From NCBI RefSeq assembly GCF_023242945.1, contig NZ_JALKFT010000014.1, forward strand, positions 1 to 64,000: a DNA stretch of 64,000 nt. The letters are read 5' to 3'. Shown here piece by piece: positions 17,630 to 27,218 of the stretch; position 1 is the first letter of the stretch, and each line of letters starts with the position of its first letter. Made by a program: the position numbers and the translations under genes. The notes under the pieces were generated by a model. That model saw only the letters and a program-made list of their open reading frames with translations. It did not search any database and was not told where the DNA came from. The stretch is from Frankia umida (GTDB taxonomy: Bacteria > Actinomycetota > Actinomycetes > Frankiales > Frankiaceae).

Positions 17630-20056
17630 ATGGACGCCGACCCGATGTGCTCCTGCGCCGCACATGGCCTACTCGGAGTCACCTTCCTGCGGTTCGTCCG
17701 CTTCTCCAGCGACGTCCCAGCCGGCCTTCTCCCCGACGAGGTGACCTCGATCGTGACTGGCACAGCCGTACGACCACCGCGGCCGCACGCCGGCGGCGAC
17801 CATCCTCCGCCCAGGCTCGCGAGGTGGGTGGTGCTCCGCCGACGACAGGTACTCGCCCTGGCGCTGCTCGCCCTGATCGGCCTGCTCGGCACGCGCGTCG
17901 CCGTCGGCGCACAGCTGTCCGGCGGTGGGTTCGTACCGCCGGACAGCGAGTCGGCGCGAGCCGCCGACGTCCTCGAACAGCGGTTCGCCGTTGTCGCGAC
18001 CGGCCTGGTCCTCGTGGTCGGCAGCCGATCGGGAGACGTCGACGCACCGGTGGTCTCCGCCGCCGCGGCCCGGCTCACCGAACGCCTGGCCGCCGAACCC
18101 GGCGTCCGTTCCGTCACCTCCTACTGGTCGGCCCGGGCCGCCACGCTGCGCTCCGGCGACGGACGGTACGCCCTCGTCCTCGCGACCCTCGACGGCGATG
18201 ACCCGACCAGAAGCGACCGGGCCGGCGTGCTGGCCGGGCAGCTGCGCGACGTCGACGGGCCGATCACGGTCGGGGTGACCGGCCAGGATGTCGTGGCCGC
18301 CGAGACCGACGAACGGATCTCCGCCGATCTGCTGCGCGCCGAGCTGGTCGCCTTTCCCGCGATGATGCTGCTGCTCGGCCTGTTCCTGCGCCGGGTCCGC
18401 CTCGCGCTCGTGCCGGTGCTGGTGGGCATGCTGGCGGTCGTCGGCGGCGTCGCCGTGGTCGGGCTGCTGGCCGCCGTGACCGACATGTCGACCTTCACCA
18501 CCAACATCGTCGTCGGGCTGGGGCTCGGCCTGTCGATCGACTACGCGCTGCTGGTGATCTACCGTTATCGCGAGGAACTGGGCGGACCCACCGCCCCGCG
18601 CGGCCGCACCGAGGCCGGGACCGGGACCGGGGTCACGCGGGAGAGCAGGGACGCCGCGCTTGCCCGGGCGTGGGCGGCGAGCGGACGGACCGTCGGGTTC
18701 TCCGCGGCGACGGTCGCGGTCTCGCTGCTGGGACTCGCGGTGTTCCCGATCCCGTTCCTGCGTTCGATGGCCCTCGCCGGTGTCGCCGCCACGGTGTTCG
18801 CGGCCGTCCTGTCGTTGCTGGTGCTGCCGGCGGTGCTCGCCGCGTTCGGCACCGGAGTGCTCCCCCGCCGCCGGCCTGCCGGCGAACGGCACACGACGTT
18901 GCCGGCGCACAGTGCCTGGTACCGCCTCGCACGGCTGGTCGGACGGCGTCCGCTGCTGTGGGGTGGTGCGGTCACCGCTGTTCTGGTCGTGCTGGCGCTG
19001 CCCCTGGGCGGTGTGTCGCTGGGCGTCAACGACGACCGGAACCTGCCGGCCTCCAGCGAGTCCCGGCAGGCCGCGGAGATTTTGCGGACGGGCTTCGACG
19101 GCCGCGAGTCCAGCCCGCTGCGCGTCGTCGCGACCGGCACCGCCAGGGCCGCCGGAACCGACCAGAGCCTTTCGGACTACGCGGTGGCGCTGTCCGAGGT
19201 GCGCGGCGTCACCAGGGTGGACGGGCCAACCGGAACGTTCGCGGACGGCGTGCGGGCCGGGGAACCCACTGCGGCCACGAGCCGTCAGCGCGCCGGTGAC
19301 GCGGCGTTCTGGACGGTCATTCCGGCGGTGGAGCCGATCTCGGCCGCCGGGGAGCGCCTCGTCGCCGATCTGCGCGCGGTACCGAGCCCGTTCACGGTCC
19401 GGGTCGGTGGAGCGGCCGCCGATCATGTGGACACCTATGACACGTTGATGTCCCGGCTGCCGTACGCGGCGGGGTTCATCGCGGTCGTCACCTTCCTGGC
19501 GCTGCTGGCCATGTTCGGCTCCGTCGTGATCCCCCTGCAGGCGCTGATGGTCAACCTGCTGTCGCTGTCGGCGACGTTCGGGGTGCTGGTCTGGGTGTTC
19601 CAGGATGGCCATCTGTCGGGCCCGCTCGACTTCACCGCGACCGGCAGCATCCCCGCCGCCATGCCGGTGCTGGTCTTCTGCGTCGCCTTCGGCGTCTCGA
19701 TGGACTACGGGGTGTTCCTGCTGGCCCGGATCAAGGAGCATCACGACCGGACCGGCGACCACGCGGGCGCCATCCTGCACGGCATCGACCGGACCGGCGC
19801 CATCGTGACGTTCGCGGCCCTGCTGCTGGCCACCGTGTTCGCCGGGTTCGTCACGTCGTCCGTGACCGCGATCAAACTGCTCGGTTTCGGTCTGGCACTG
19901 GCGGTGCTGCTCGACGCCTGTGTCGTACGCGGGGTGCTCGTCCCGGCGGTGTTGCGCCTGTGTGGCCGGGCGACCTGGTGGGCACCCCGCCCACTGCGGC
20001 GACCGCACGCCCACCCCGACCCCGAACCGCACGCACCTCGGGTCGGGACGGGATGA
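17630..20056 (+). CDS. MMPL/RND-family exporter
   Basis: 808 residues with the two-fold RND/MMPL layout: one helix (about residues 70-92), a large external loop, a block of five to six helices, then a second external loop from about 470 and a second helix block. Typical phrases are VGLGLGLSIDYALLVIYRYRE (first half) and FCVAFGVSMDYGVFLLARIKEHHDRTG (second half), which carry the proton-relay Asp-Tyr pairs. MMPL proteins export lipids or siderophore-like compounds. It is divergent from the NarL-type pair. The true start could be GTG 17742; the first 38 residues look unusual. Its stop overlaps the next gene as ATGA. Confidence 0.92.
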   Translation: MDADPMCSCAAHGLLGVTFLRFVRFSSDVPAGLLPDEVTSIVTGTAVRPPRPHAGGDHPPPRLARWVVLRRRQVLALALLALIGLLGTRVAVGAQLSGGGFVPPDSESARAADVLEQRFAVVATGLVLVVGSRSGDVDAPVVSAAAARLTERLAAEPGVRSVTSYWSARAATLRSGDGRYALVLATLDGDDPTRSDRAGVLAGQLRDVDGPITVGVTGQDVVAAETDERISADLLRAELVAFPAMMLLLGLFLRRVRLALVPVLVGMLAVVGGVAVVGLLAAVTDMSTFTTNIVVGLGLGLSIDYALLVIYRYREELGGPTAPRGRTEAGTGTGVTRESRDAALARAWAASGRTVGFSAATVAVSLLGLAVFPIPFLRSMALAGVAATVFAAVLSLLVLPAVLAAFGTGVLPRRRPAGERHTTLPAHSAWYRLARLVGRRPLLWGGAVTAVLVVLALPLGGVSLGVNDDRNLPASSESRQAAEILRTGFDGRESSPLRVVATGTARAAGTDQSLSDYAVALSEVRGVTRVDGPTGTFADGVRAGEPTAATSRQRAGDAAFWTVIPAVEPISAAGERLVADLRAVPSPFTVRVGGAAADHVDTYDTLMSRLPYAAGFIAVVTFLALLAMFGSVVIPLQALMVNLLSLSATFGVLVWVFQDGHLSGPLDFTATGSIPAAMPVLVFCVAFGVSMDYGVFLLARIKEHHDRTGDHAGAILHGIDRTGAIVTFAALLLATVFAGFVTSSVTAIKLLGFGLALAVLLDACVVRGVLVPAVLRLCGRATWWAPRPLRRPHAHPDPEPHAPRVGTG

Positions 20057-21063
20057 GCGCGGTGCCGGCGGCGGCAGGAACCACAGTCCCGAGACCGGCG
20101 CTGCTGTCGACACTGAGGTCGACCATGATCGCAGCGATGGTGGGGGTGGCCGCGACAGGGCTGGCGGTGGTCCTGACCGGCTGCCTGGTGCCGGTCAGCG
20201 CAGGACACGGCGGTGCGGACCGCGGCAGGGCACCGCTCGGATCCGCCGCCGACCGTCCGCGGGTGCTGCTGTGGGGCGACTCGCTCGCCTGGGAGAGCCA
20301 GGAGGTGTTCGTGCACGCCGCGCGGGCAGAGGGTGCCGACGCGCGGGTACGCACCTTCGGTGGCACGGCGCTGTGCGACTGGCTCACCGACATCGACCGT
20401 CAGACCCGCGAGTGGGCTCCGACGACCGCGGTGCTGGCGTTCTCGGGCAATGCGGCGACGCCCTGCATGCGGGGACGTGACCTGATGGCCGCCTATCGCG
20501 CCGACGCGACCACGGCCGCATCCCGGCTGGCCGCCGCCGGCACGCACGTGGTGTTCGCGGTGGCACCGCCCCGTCGCGACCAGCCGGTGTCCGCCGATGG
20601 CGCCACCGAACTGGAACACGTGTGGCGCCAGGTCGTCGCCAGTGTCGGCGCCGGATCGGTCACGCGGGCCGGGCTTGCCGTCACCGCCGCCGGGCGCTGG
20701 ACCGACCGGCTGCCATGCAGGGCAGGCGAGCTGTGCCGGCCCGACGGCACCGTCGTGGTGCGGGGACCGGACGGTGTGCACTTCTGTCCGATAGCGCTGC
20801 CCGCGGCCACAGCCTGCCCGGTGTTCGCCGCGGGGGCGGTGCGGTATGGCACCTCGCTGGCCGCGGCCGCGCTGGGCGGCGGCGAGCTGGCCATCACCGG
20901 GGCGGGTCAGGCGTCCCGTCGGGCGAACCGGATCCCGGCGGCGCCCAGCGGGATGGCGAGCCAGACCACGATGACCAGCACCGCGGTGGCGACGCCGAGC
21001 TGCGACGACGCATCGGGTGGATGCGCGAACGACAGGCTGTCGCTGGCAGGACCCGGGGTGTAG
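20053..21063 (+). CDS. SGNH/GDSL-type hydrolase lipoprotein
   Basis: 336 residues. A signal peptide ends at the lipobox VVLTGC, so the enzyme is probably anchored outside the membrane. LLWGDSLAWES holds the nucleophile Ser (block I of SGNH hydrolases), AFSGNAATPC the oxyanion Asn, and PDGVHFCP the catalytic Asp-x-x-His. Such proteins often remove or transfer acyl groups on envelope glycans. The ATG overlaps the MMPL stop (ATGA), so the two are coupled. The last 52 residues overlap the convergent ABC permease gene and look less constrained, so a late frameshift or readthrough is possible. Confidence 0.8.
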   Translation: MSAVPAAAGTTVPRPALLSTLRSTMIAAMVGVAATGLAVVLTGCLVPVSAGHGGADRGRAPLGSAADRPRVLLWGDSLAWESQEVFVHAARAEGADARVRTFGGTALCDWLTDIDRQTREWAPTTAVLAFSGNAATPCMRGRDLMAAYRADATTAASRLAAAGTHVVFAVAPPRRDQPVSADGATELEHVWRQVVASVGAGSVTRAGLAVTAAGRWTDRLPCRAGELCRPDGTVVVRGPDGVHFCPIALPAATACPVFAAGAVRYGTSLAAAALGGGELAITGAGQASRRANRIPAAPSGMASQTTMTSTAVATPSCDDASGGCANDRLSLAGPGV

Positions 21064-21806
21064 TACAGCACCGTGCGCCAGCTCTCCGGCAGGAAGGCGG
21101 CGATGACGGCGGGGGCGAACAGCAGGACGAGGACGCCGGTCAGCGGAACCACGGCCGAGCGGGCCAGGACGGCCAGGGCCGCTCCGATCAGCGGATACAC
21201 CGGCGTCACCAGCGCCCCCACCAGCAGGGCGCGCAGCGCGACCTCGTCGGTGAGGCCGACGGTGGGAAGATCGTAGGCGCCGAAGACGAGCTGCCCGGTG
21301 CCGAAGGCGGCCAGACTCGTCACCAGGCCGGCCGCCGCGGTCACGAACGCCGCCACGATCATCTTGGCGGCGAACACCCGCTCGCGTTTCGGCGTGGCCG
21401 CCAGCGTCCACCGGATCATCGCGCTGGGGTACTCCGACGACACGACCCGGATCGCCAGCAGGACGGCGAGAATTCCGCTGAGGATCAGGCCGAGACTGCT
21501 GTAGATGACCGGGTCGAAGTCGGCTCGGTCCTCGGCGCTCCAGTGCTCCCAGGTGGCACCGACGGCCACCGCGACGAGCGCCGTCACGGCGATCGCGAGC
21601 ACGAACCCGGTCCCGAGGATCACATAGGTGGAACGCCGAGCGGCGAGCTTCACCCACTCGGATCGGACGGTGTCGGCCAGGCGAGGCCCGGAGTCCGCCG
21701 TGGCGACCGTCGTCGATGCCTTGACCGTCGTCGATGCCTTGACCGTGGTCGATGCCTTGACCGTGGTCGATGCCTCGGCCGCGGTCGGCGCCTCGGCCGC
21801 GGTCAT
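20907..21806 (-). CDS. ABC-2-type transporter permease (DrrB-like)
   Basis: 299 residues, six hydrophobic segments, opening with VRSEWVKLAARRSTYVILG, typical of ABC-2 permeases of gene pairs that export drugs or lipids. The N-terminal 40 residues are dominated by four copies of a six-residue unit (KASTTV), encoded by an 18-bp tandem repeat; this tail is cytoplasmic and probably disordered. The start overlaps the ATPase stop (ATGA at 21803-21806), so the two subunits are made together. Confidence 0.9.
   Translation of the reverse strand: MTAAEAPTAAEASTTVKASTTVKASTTVKASTTVATADSGPRLADTVRSEWVKLAARRSTYVILGTGFVLAIAVTALVAVAVGATWEHWSAEDRADFDPVIYSSLGLILSGILAVLLAIRVVSSEYPSAMIRWTLAATPKRERVFAAKMIVAAFVTAAAGLVTSLAAFGTGQLVFGAYDLPTVGLTDEVALRALLVGALVTPVYPLIGAALAVLARSAVVPLTGVLVLLFAPAVIAAFLPESWRTVLYYTPGPASDSLSFAHPPDASSQLGVATAVLVIVVWLAIPLGAAGIRFARRDA
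21705..21776 (+). repeat. 18-bp tandem repeat, four copies, inside the permease gene
   Basis: Units start at 21705, 21723, 21741 and 21759 (GACCGTCGTCGATGCCTT and one- or two-base variants). The unit length is a multiple of three, so copy-number change keeps the frame and only alters the N-terminal tail of the permease. Confidence 0.9.
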
Positions 21807-22738
21807 CGCGCGGGCTCGGGGCGGTACTGGACGCTGTTCTGGGTGATTTCCATGAAGGCCTCCTCGAGGCTCGCCGCGCGTTCGACCAGGGTGTGCAGGG
21901 CTATCCCGGCGGTCAGTGCCAGGTCCCCGACCTGCTCCACCGTGAGCCCAGTGATCTTCAGTACCGTCCCGCTCGGGCCACCCGGGCCGCCCGGATCAGC
22001 CGGTTTCACCTGGGCGCCGGCCGCGGTCAGGTGCGCGGCGAGCTCGTCCGCCCGCGGGGAGACGACCTCGACGTGGGTGGCCGAACCACGGCGGGTGAAA
22101 TCACGGATGCTGCCGTCGGCGACGATCCGGCCGCGCCCCATCACGATCACCTGGTCGACGGTGCCCTCCACCTCACTCATCAGATGGCTGGAGACCAGGA
22201 TCGTGCGGCCCTCCCCGGCCAGGCGGCGGATCAGGACCCGAATCCAGCGGATGCCCTCCGGGTCGAGGCCGTTCGCCGGCTCGTCGAAGATCAGCACGGC
22301 GGGGTCGCCGAGCAGCGCAGCCGCGATCCCCAGCCGCTGGGACATCCCCAACGAGAAACCCCGCACCCGGGTGCGGGCCACACTGGTCAGGCCCGCCTCG
22401 GCCAGCGCCTCGTCCACCCGGGCGGCCGGCAGCCCACCGGCGCGGGCCAGCCAGCGCAGGTGGGCGCGTGCGGTGAGCGCACCGTCGAACGCCCGCGCGT
22501 CGAGCAGCGCGCCGACCTCACGCATGGGGGCGGGTGCCTGCCGCAACGACCGGCCGCCGACGGTCACCGTGCCGGCGCTCGGGACGTCCAACCCCACGAT
22601 CATGCGCATCAGCGTCGACTTTCCCGCGCCGTTCGGTCCGAGCAGGCCGGTCACGGAGCCGGACGTCAGGGTGAAGGTGAGATCGTCGACGGCGGCGGTG
22701 AAGCCGTACCGTTTCGTCAGACCACGAGCTTCGATCAT
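21803..22738 (-). CDS. ABC transporter ATP-binding protein (DrrA-like)
   Basis: 311 residues. Walker A GLLGPNGAGKST, Q-loop region, signature SLGMSQRLGIA, Walker B VLIFDEPANGLDPEG and the H-loop SSHLMSEVE are all present. The C-terminal 90 residues after GRIVADGS form the extra domain typical of this exporter group. It pairs with the permease at 20907. The two-component genes upstream on the same strand probably control it. Confidence 0.95.
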   Translation of the reverse strand: MIEARGLTKRYGFTAAVDDLTFTLTSGSVTGLLGPNGAGKSTLMRMIVGLDVPSAGTVTVGGRSLRQAPAPMREVGALLDARAFDGALTARAHLRWLARAGGLPAARVDEALAEAGLTSVARTRVRGFSLGMSQRLGIAAALLGDPAVLIFDEPANGLDPEGIRWIRVLIRRLAGEGRTILVSSHLMSEVEGTVDQVIVMGRGRIVADGSIRDFTRRGSATHVEVVSPRADELAAHLTAAGAQVKPADPGGPGGPSGTVLKITGLTVEQVGDLALTAGIALHTLVERAASLEEAFMEITQNSVQYRPEPAR

Positions 22739-22816
22739 GCCTGGGACGCTAGCGATCAGGCCGATGGCTCCGCATCCGGCGCAGGACGGATCCTCGCGTT
22801 CCTCCCTGAGGAGGAA

Positions 22817-23590
22817 TCAGGTGCGGGGGCGGGGACGGACCAGGCCGGCGTCGTAGGCGCACACGACGGCCTGAACCCGGTCGCGCAGACCCAGTTTGCG
22901 CAGCACCGCCGAGACATGGCTTTTCACCGTGGCCTCGGTGAGCACGAGGCGCGCCGCGATCTCGGCGTTGGACAGCGCCAGCGCGACGAGCCGCAGCACC
23001 TGCACCTCACGCTCGCTGAGCGCGGCCAGGTCCGGCGGTCGGACGGGCCGCTCGGGCAGGGTGTCGAGGAAATGGTCCAGCAGCCGGCGGGTGACCGTGG
23101 GCGCGAGCAGCGCCTCACCGCGGGCGACGATCCGCACCGCGTCGACCATGTCCGCCGGGCGCACGTCCTTGAGCAGAAACCCGCTCGCACCCGCCCGCAG
23201 CGCCGCGAAGACGTACTCGTCGACGTCGTAGGTCGTGAGGATGATGATCCGCGCGGACCCGCCGGCGTCGACGATCCGCCGGGTGGCCTCGACCCCGTCC
23301 AGGTGGGGCATGCGCACATCCATCAGGATGACGTCCGGCCGCAGGCGCCCGGCGAGCTCGACCGCCGCAGCGCCGTCGGCCGCCTCGCCGACGACCTCGA
23401 TGTCCGCCCGCGCCTCGAGGATCATCCGGAACCCCCCGCGGACCAGCGCCTGATCGTCCACCAGCAGCACCCGCACGGCCGGCTCGGACGGCGACCCCGC
23501 CTCGTCCGACCGCGGGTGACGGGACGGCTGTGGGTGATGGGACGGCCGCGGGTCGGGCCGTGGGTGCGCGCCGCCAGCGGGGAATGTCAT
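22817..23590 (-). CDS. NarL/LuxR-type response regulator
   Basis: 257 residues. After a Pro/His/Arg-rich head of about 38 residues comes the receiver (VLLVDDQALVRGG, DVILMDVRMPHLDG, TTYDVDEYV, LKDVRP) and then the LuxR output domain (LSEREVQVLRLVALALSNAEIA, LTEATVKSHVSAVLRKL). The start overlaps the kinase stop as ATGA. The true N-terminus may lie at a later codon near SPSEPAVRV, since the head is low complexity. Confidence 0.93.
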   Translation of the reverse strand: MTFPAGGAHPRPDPRPSHHPQPSRHPRSDEAGSPSEPAVRVLLVDDQALVRGGFRMILEARADIEVVGEAADGAAAVELAGRLRPDVILMDVRMPHLDGVEATRRIVDAGGSARIIILTTYDVDEYVFAALRAGASGFLLKDVRPADMVDAVRIVARGEALLAPTVTRRLLDHFLDTLPERPVRPPDLAALSEREVQVLRLVALALSNAEIAARLVLTEATVKSHVSAVLRKLGLRDRVQAVVCAYDAGLVRPRPRT

Positions 23591-24828
23591 CGCGGGCCGC
23601 CCAGGGGAAGCGTGGCGCGGACATGGAAGCCGCCCCGCGCCTGCCGAGCCGCCTCCAGCTGGCCGCCGACCATCGCGGCCCGCTCACGCATCCCGGTGAT
23701 CCCATGCCCGGCGGACGGTAGGGGCCAAGCGCTCGCCGTGACCCGCGTGGGCTCGTCGGAGGCCGGGCCGCCGGTGCCGTTGTCGGCGACGCGGAGCTCC
23801 AGCACGTCACGATCATAGTGAAGTGTCACGACAACCCGGGTCGCCGCGGCATGGCGCAGGGCGTTGGTGAGGGCTTCCTGGACGATCCGGTAGGCCGCCA
23901 GGTCGACGCCGGCGGGCAGCGGCCGGGCGGCACCGTCCACCCGCAGGTCGACGGCGACCCCGGCGGCACGCAGCGGCGCGGCGAGCTCCTCGACCTCGCG
24001 CAGCCCCGGCTGTGGACGCCTCGGGAGCGCCGCCGGACGCGCGGGGTCCACGGGGTCCGCGGGCCGTGGGGCGTCATCGGCGGGGTTCGAGGGCCCGTCC
24101 TGGTCGCCGGGGCGGACGGCGGCCAGCAGGTGGCGCAGTTCGGCGAGCACGTCGCGGCTGGTCGTCTCGATCGTGCGCAGCGCGGCACGGGCCTTGTCCG
24201 GCGCCACGTCGAAGACATCGTCGGCGGCACTGGCCTGCACGATGATCGCCGACATGCTGTGCGCCAGCACGTCGTGCATCTCACGGGCGATACGCATCCG
24301 CTCCTCGGCAACAGCCCGGGCCGCCTCGACCACCAGCGCCGCCCGCCGGTTACGCACCGCCTCCCCCAGCGCCCACGGCACCACCGCGATCGCCATGACG
24401 AACCAGGTGTCGACGGCGGACGCGGTGAAGAAGTTCAGCGCGGCCACCCCGCACAACAGCGCCAACGCCGACAGGGAGACAAGCGGCGGCCGGGCGGCCG
24501 CCAACGACACGATCGCCACCATCGCGGCGTAGGGAAAGGTCATCTCCGGATTGACGAGCTGACTGATCGCGCCGCCCACGAGGGTGATCGCCATCACCGC
24601 GACCGGATACCGCCCCCGCCACCACAACGCCGCACCCTGCCCGAGGCCCACCACGACGCCGACCAGGCACCACGGCGCCCACAGCCCAGGCCGGTCAAAA
24701 GCCAGCGCCACCAGAAACAGACCCACCAGCACCGGCAGCGCCACGTTCCCAGCCCGCCGCCACCGCCGCGACCGCGAAGCCTCCCGACCGGGCCGGCCCA
24801 CGTCAGCCCGATCAGCTCGCGTGATCAC
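23587..24828 (-). CDS. sensor histidine kinase, NarL-type (HisKA_3)
   Basis: 413 residues from the GTG at 24828 (VITRADRADVG). Four to six membrane helices cover residues 30-170, then EERMRIAREMHDVLAHSMSAI is the phosphotransfer helix pair. The ATPase domain has VQEALTNALRHAAATRV (N-box), LRVADNGTGG (D/F-box) and GHGITGMRERAAMVGG (G-box). A Pro/Asp-rich linker (about residues 240-270) separates the two catalytic parts. It is the first gene of a module kinase-regulator-ATPase-permease, all on the minus strand. Confidence 0.92.
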   Translation of the reverse strand: MITRADRADVGRPGREASRSRRWRRAGNVALPVLVGLFLVALAFDRPGLWAPWCLVGVVVGLGQGAALWWRGRYPVAVMAITLVGGAISQLVNPEMTFPYAAMVAIVSLAAARPPLVSLSALALLCGVAALNFFTASAVDTWFVMAIAVVPWALGEAVRNRRAALVVEAARAVAEERMRIAREMHDVLAHSMSAIIVQASAADDVFDVAPDKARAALRTIETTSRDVLAELRHLLAAVRPGDQDGPSNPADDAPRPADPVDPARPAALPRRPQPGLREVEELAAPLRAAGVAVDLRVDGAARPLPAGVDLAAYRIVQEALTNALRHAAATRVVVTLHYDRDVLELRVADNGTGGPASDEPTRVTASAWPLPSAGHGITGMRERAAMVGGQLEAARQARGGFHVRATLPLGGPR

Positions 24829-24943
24829 TACGCGACCGCCACCGCTCCGCTGTTCGCACCGCCCAGCCGCCTGTGGTCTCATCCAGACCCGCCCTGGCGC
24901 CAAATGTAACTCGCGCGACCAACTGTAACTGCGCAGTGGTTAC

Positions 24944-26118
24944 ATGTGCGAGGTGCCGCGTGACGTGAGCCAGATCATCGCCTCCCTACGTGCCGCTGGC
25001 GGAGACACCACCGACGTTGAGGTCAAGTCGGCGGCTCGGCAGCCGCCCCTCTTCGATCGTTCGACGGTAGATGACGCCACTTTTGACGACCTGGACAACG
25101 AAATTGTCGACGCGTACCTGAATTCCGTCCGTGAGCGCGACCCCTTCGGGCTTGGCCGCTTCGACGAGGACAGCGAACTTCTTCGTCGGTCCGGGGTCGT
25201 GGACTCCAACGAAAAGCCCACCGTGGCAGGCATTCTCGCCCTCGGCCTCTACCCCCAGCAGTGGTTCCCGCGTTATATTATTCAGGCCGCGGCACATCCA
25301 CTGGCTGGCGATTCTCCCGCTACCAGGGCGCGCAACCAGGTCACCCTCAGCGGGCCGATCCCGCGAATGCTGGACGGAGCGCTGTCGTGGGCCCGCAGAA
25401 CCTTCGACACCGCAATCGTCGCGGAACTCGACGGCTCCGTCCACGACCGGCTGGCCTACCCGCTGATCGCATTCCGCGAGCTGGTCGCCAACGCGCTGAT
25501 CCACCGCGATCTCGACCACTGGTCCACCGGGCGCTTGCCGTCGAGGTGCGCCTGCTGCGGGACCGTCTCATCGTCGGTAATCCCGGCGGACTGTTCGACA
25601 TCACCGTCGACCGCCTCGGCCGCGACGCCGTCACCTCGCCCCGAAACTCCCGGCTCGTCGCGATCTGCCAGCACGTTCGATCCCCCCAGACCGGCGCTCG
25701 GGTCATCGAAGGCCTCGCCACCGGTATCCCCACCGTGACCGAGGCCCTCGCCAACCAGGGGCTTCCGCCAGCCCACTATGTCGACAGCGGTATCCGCTTC
25801 ACCGTTGTCCTCCATCAGTTCTCGCCTGCCGCCAGCTCCACGGTCGCCCCGACCGCCGGAAGTTCACCGACATCAACGACAGCCAAAGCGGCCGAGGCCG
25901 GCGAGGCAGCACTGTCAGCTACCCAGCGACGCGTCCACCAGGCGCTGACCGAACATGGACGTACCGTCCGCGAGCTCGCCGACACGCTTGGCCTGGCCGC
26001 TCCGAACCTCCGCAAAATCCTTCGAGATCTGCGTGCACGTGGCCTGGCCATCCAGGACGGTGGTCAGGGACGAGCGACCACCCACCGGCGGGCCAAGCCT
26101 CCGGGCAGCGCGCGGTGA
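24944..26118 (+). pseudogene. AlbA_2 / HATPase_c_4 regulator-like gene with a frameshift
   Basis: COG2865-type protein (Schlafen AlbA_2 N-domain, then an RecG-like HATPase_c_4 region and an HTH). The first part (24944 to about 25530) reads IIASLRAAGGDTTDVEVKSA, SNEKPTVAGILALGLYPQQWFP and FRELVANALIHRDLDHWSTG. The homology then moves to another frame: ALAVEVRLLRDRLIVGNPGG, NSRLVAICQHV, and a C-terminal winged helix (TVRELADTLGLAAPNLRKIL) ending at 26118. One G missing from the GGG at 25529-25531 would restore a single protein of about 390 residues. It could be a true mutation or a sequencing error in a G-run. Confidence 0.8.
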
Positions 26119-26177
26119 CCCCTTCGAGTTCCCCCTGAGGGCGAAGGTCTGCGGCGATACCGCACGGCGCGGCTTGG

Positions 26178-26218
26178 ACAGTGACCCGGCACAGACAGTG
26201 ACCCGGCACGGGCAGTGA
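26178..26218 (+). repeat. short 17-bp-period direct repeat
   Basis: ACAGTGACCCGGCAC occurs at 26178-26192 and 26195-26209, with a third partial copy (CAGTGAC) after it. It lies in the 377-base interval 26119-26495, which otherwise shows nothing beyond the GTG start region of the WYL regulator. Confidence 0.6.
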
Positions 26219-26495
26219 CTGGTGTTCCATTCGGCTTCCCTGGCATGGAGCACATTGATGCGCCCCACCGGAACGATCCGACGACGTCCGACCCGCGGGC
26301 CCGGAGAACCTCGACACTCTCACCTCCGCCACCCCGCCGCAGGACCGCCCGGCACCGGCACCGGTGCCTGGCCCTTCTCCCTCAGGGTCCCGGTCTGGTG
26401 GCACATCCCAGCGCCCTGGGTTGATGGCGTCTCCGGGACCTCCGGGGAGGTCCGGCCCGGCGGAGAATGTCGGTGGCGAAACCTACGATGCGACG

Positions 26496-27218
26496 GTGAA
26501 CCGGACCGAACGGCTGTACGCGCTGGTGGAGGAGCTGCGGGCCAGTGCTCCCCGTCGGCGCTCCGCCCGGGAGCTCGCCGCGCACTACGAGGTCAGTGTC
26601 CGCACCATCGAACGGGATATCAGCGCGCTGCAGCAGGCCGGCGTGCCCGTCTTCGCCGACGTGGGGCGCCTCGGCGGGTACACGATCGATCCGGCGATGA
26701 CCCTCCCGCCGCTGAACCTGACGCCCTCGGAGGCGGTGGCGATCGCCGTCGCCCTGCGCCAGGCCGACCTCGGGCCGTTCGGCCGCGCCGGCCAGGAGGC
26801 GATCCGCAAGATCCTCGCTGTGATGGCTCCAGGCGACGCGGCACCCACCCAGCAGCTCGCCGCAAGGGTGCGGTTCCTCGGGGCGGCCAGCGCGGGTGGT
26901 CCCGATCAGCCGCCCACGGCCACCGCGATACCGGGGGTGATCGAACGCGCGCTGCGCGGACGCCAGGTACTCGAGCTGTCCTATCTGGACAAGTCCGGGG
27001 AGGCGACGACGCGCGAGGTCGAACCCGTGACGTTCACGGTCCTCGAACAGCGCTGGTATCTCGTCGCGTGGTGCCGGCTGCGGGCGGACCTGCGCGTCTT
27101 CCGGCTGGACCGGATCGCCGGCGCCCGGGAGACCGGGCTACCCGCCCCCGAGCGGATCCCCGCCGACGAGGTGGCCCGCCGCTACGGGATCCCCCAGTCC
27201 ACACCGCTGATGGCCTGA
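26496..27218 (+). CDS. WYL-domain HTH transcriptional regulator
   Basis: 240 residues from GTG 26496 (VNRTERLYALVEELR), the usual start of this family. HTH_11 domain: SARELAAHYEVSVRTIERDISALQQAGVPV, then the conserved wing GRLGGYTID. The WYL domain follows with RQVLELSYLDKSG, EPVTFTVLEQRWYLVAWCRLR and RVFRLDRI. WYL domains bind nucleic acid or small ligands, and such regulators are common in phage-defence and stress loci. No divergently arranged target is clear; the VOC gene starts 196 bases downstream on the same strand. Confidence 0.92.
   Translation: MNRTERLYALVEELRASAPRRRSARELAAHYEVSVRTIERDISALQQAGVPVFADVGRLGGYTIDPAMTLPPLNLTPSEAVAIAVALRQADLGPFGRAGQEAIRKILAVMAPGDAAPTQQLAARVRFLGAASAGGPDQPPTATAIPGVIERALRGRQVLELSYLDKSGEATTREVEPVTFTVLEQRWYLVAWCRLRADLRVFRLDRIAGARETGLPAPERIPADEVARRYGIPQSTPLMA

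Noticed and set aside
17669..20113. 814-codon open frame antisense to the MMPL exporter
   Set aside because: Composition is Arg/Gln/Gly/Asp noise mirroring the real gene; no motif supports it.
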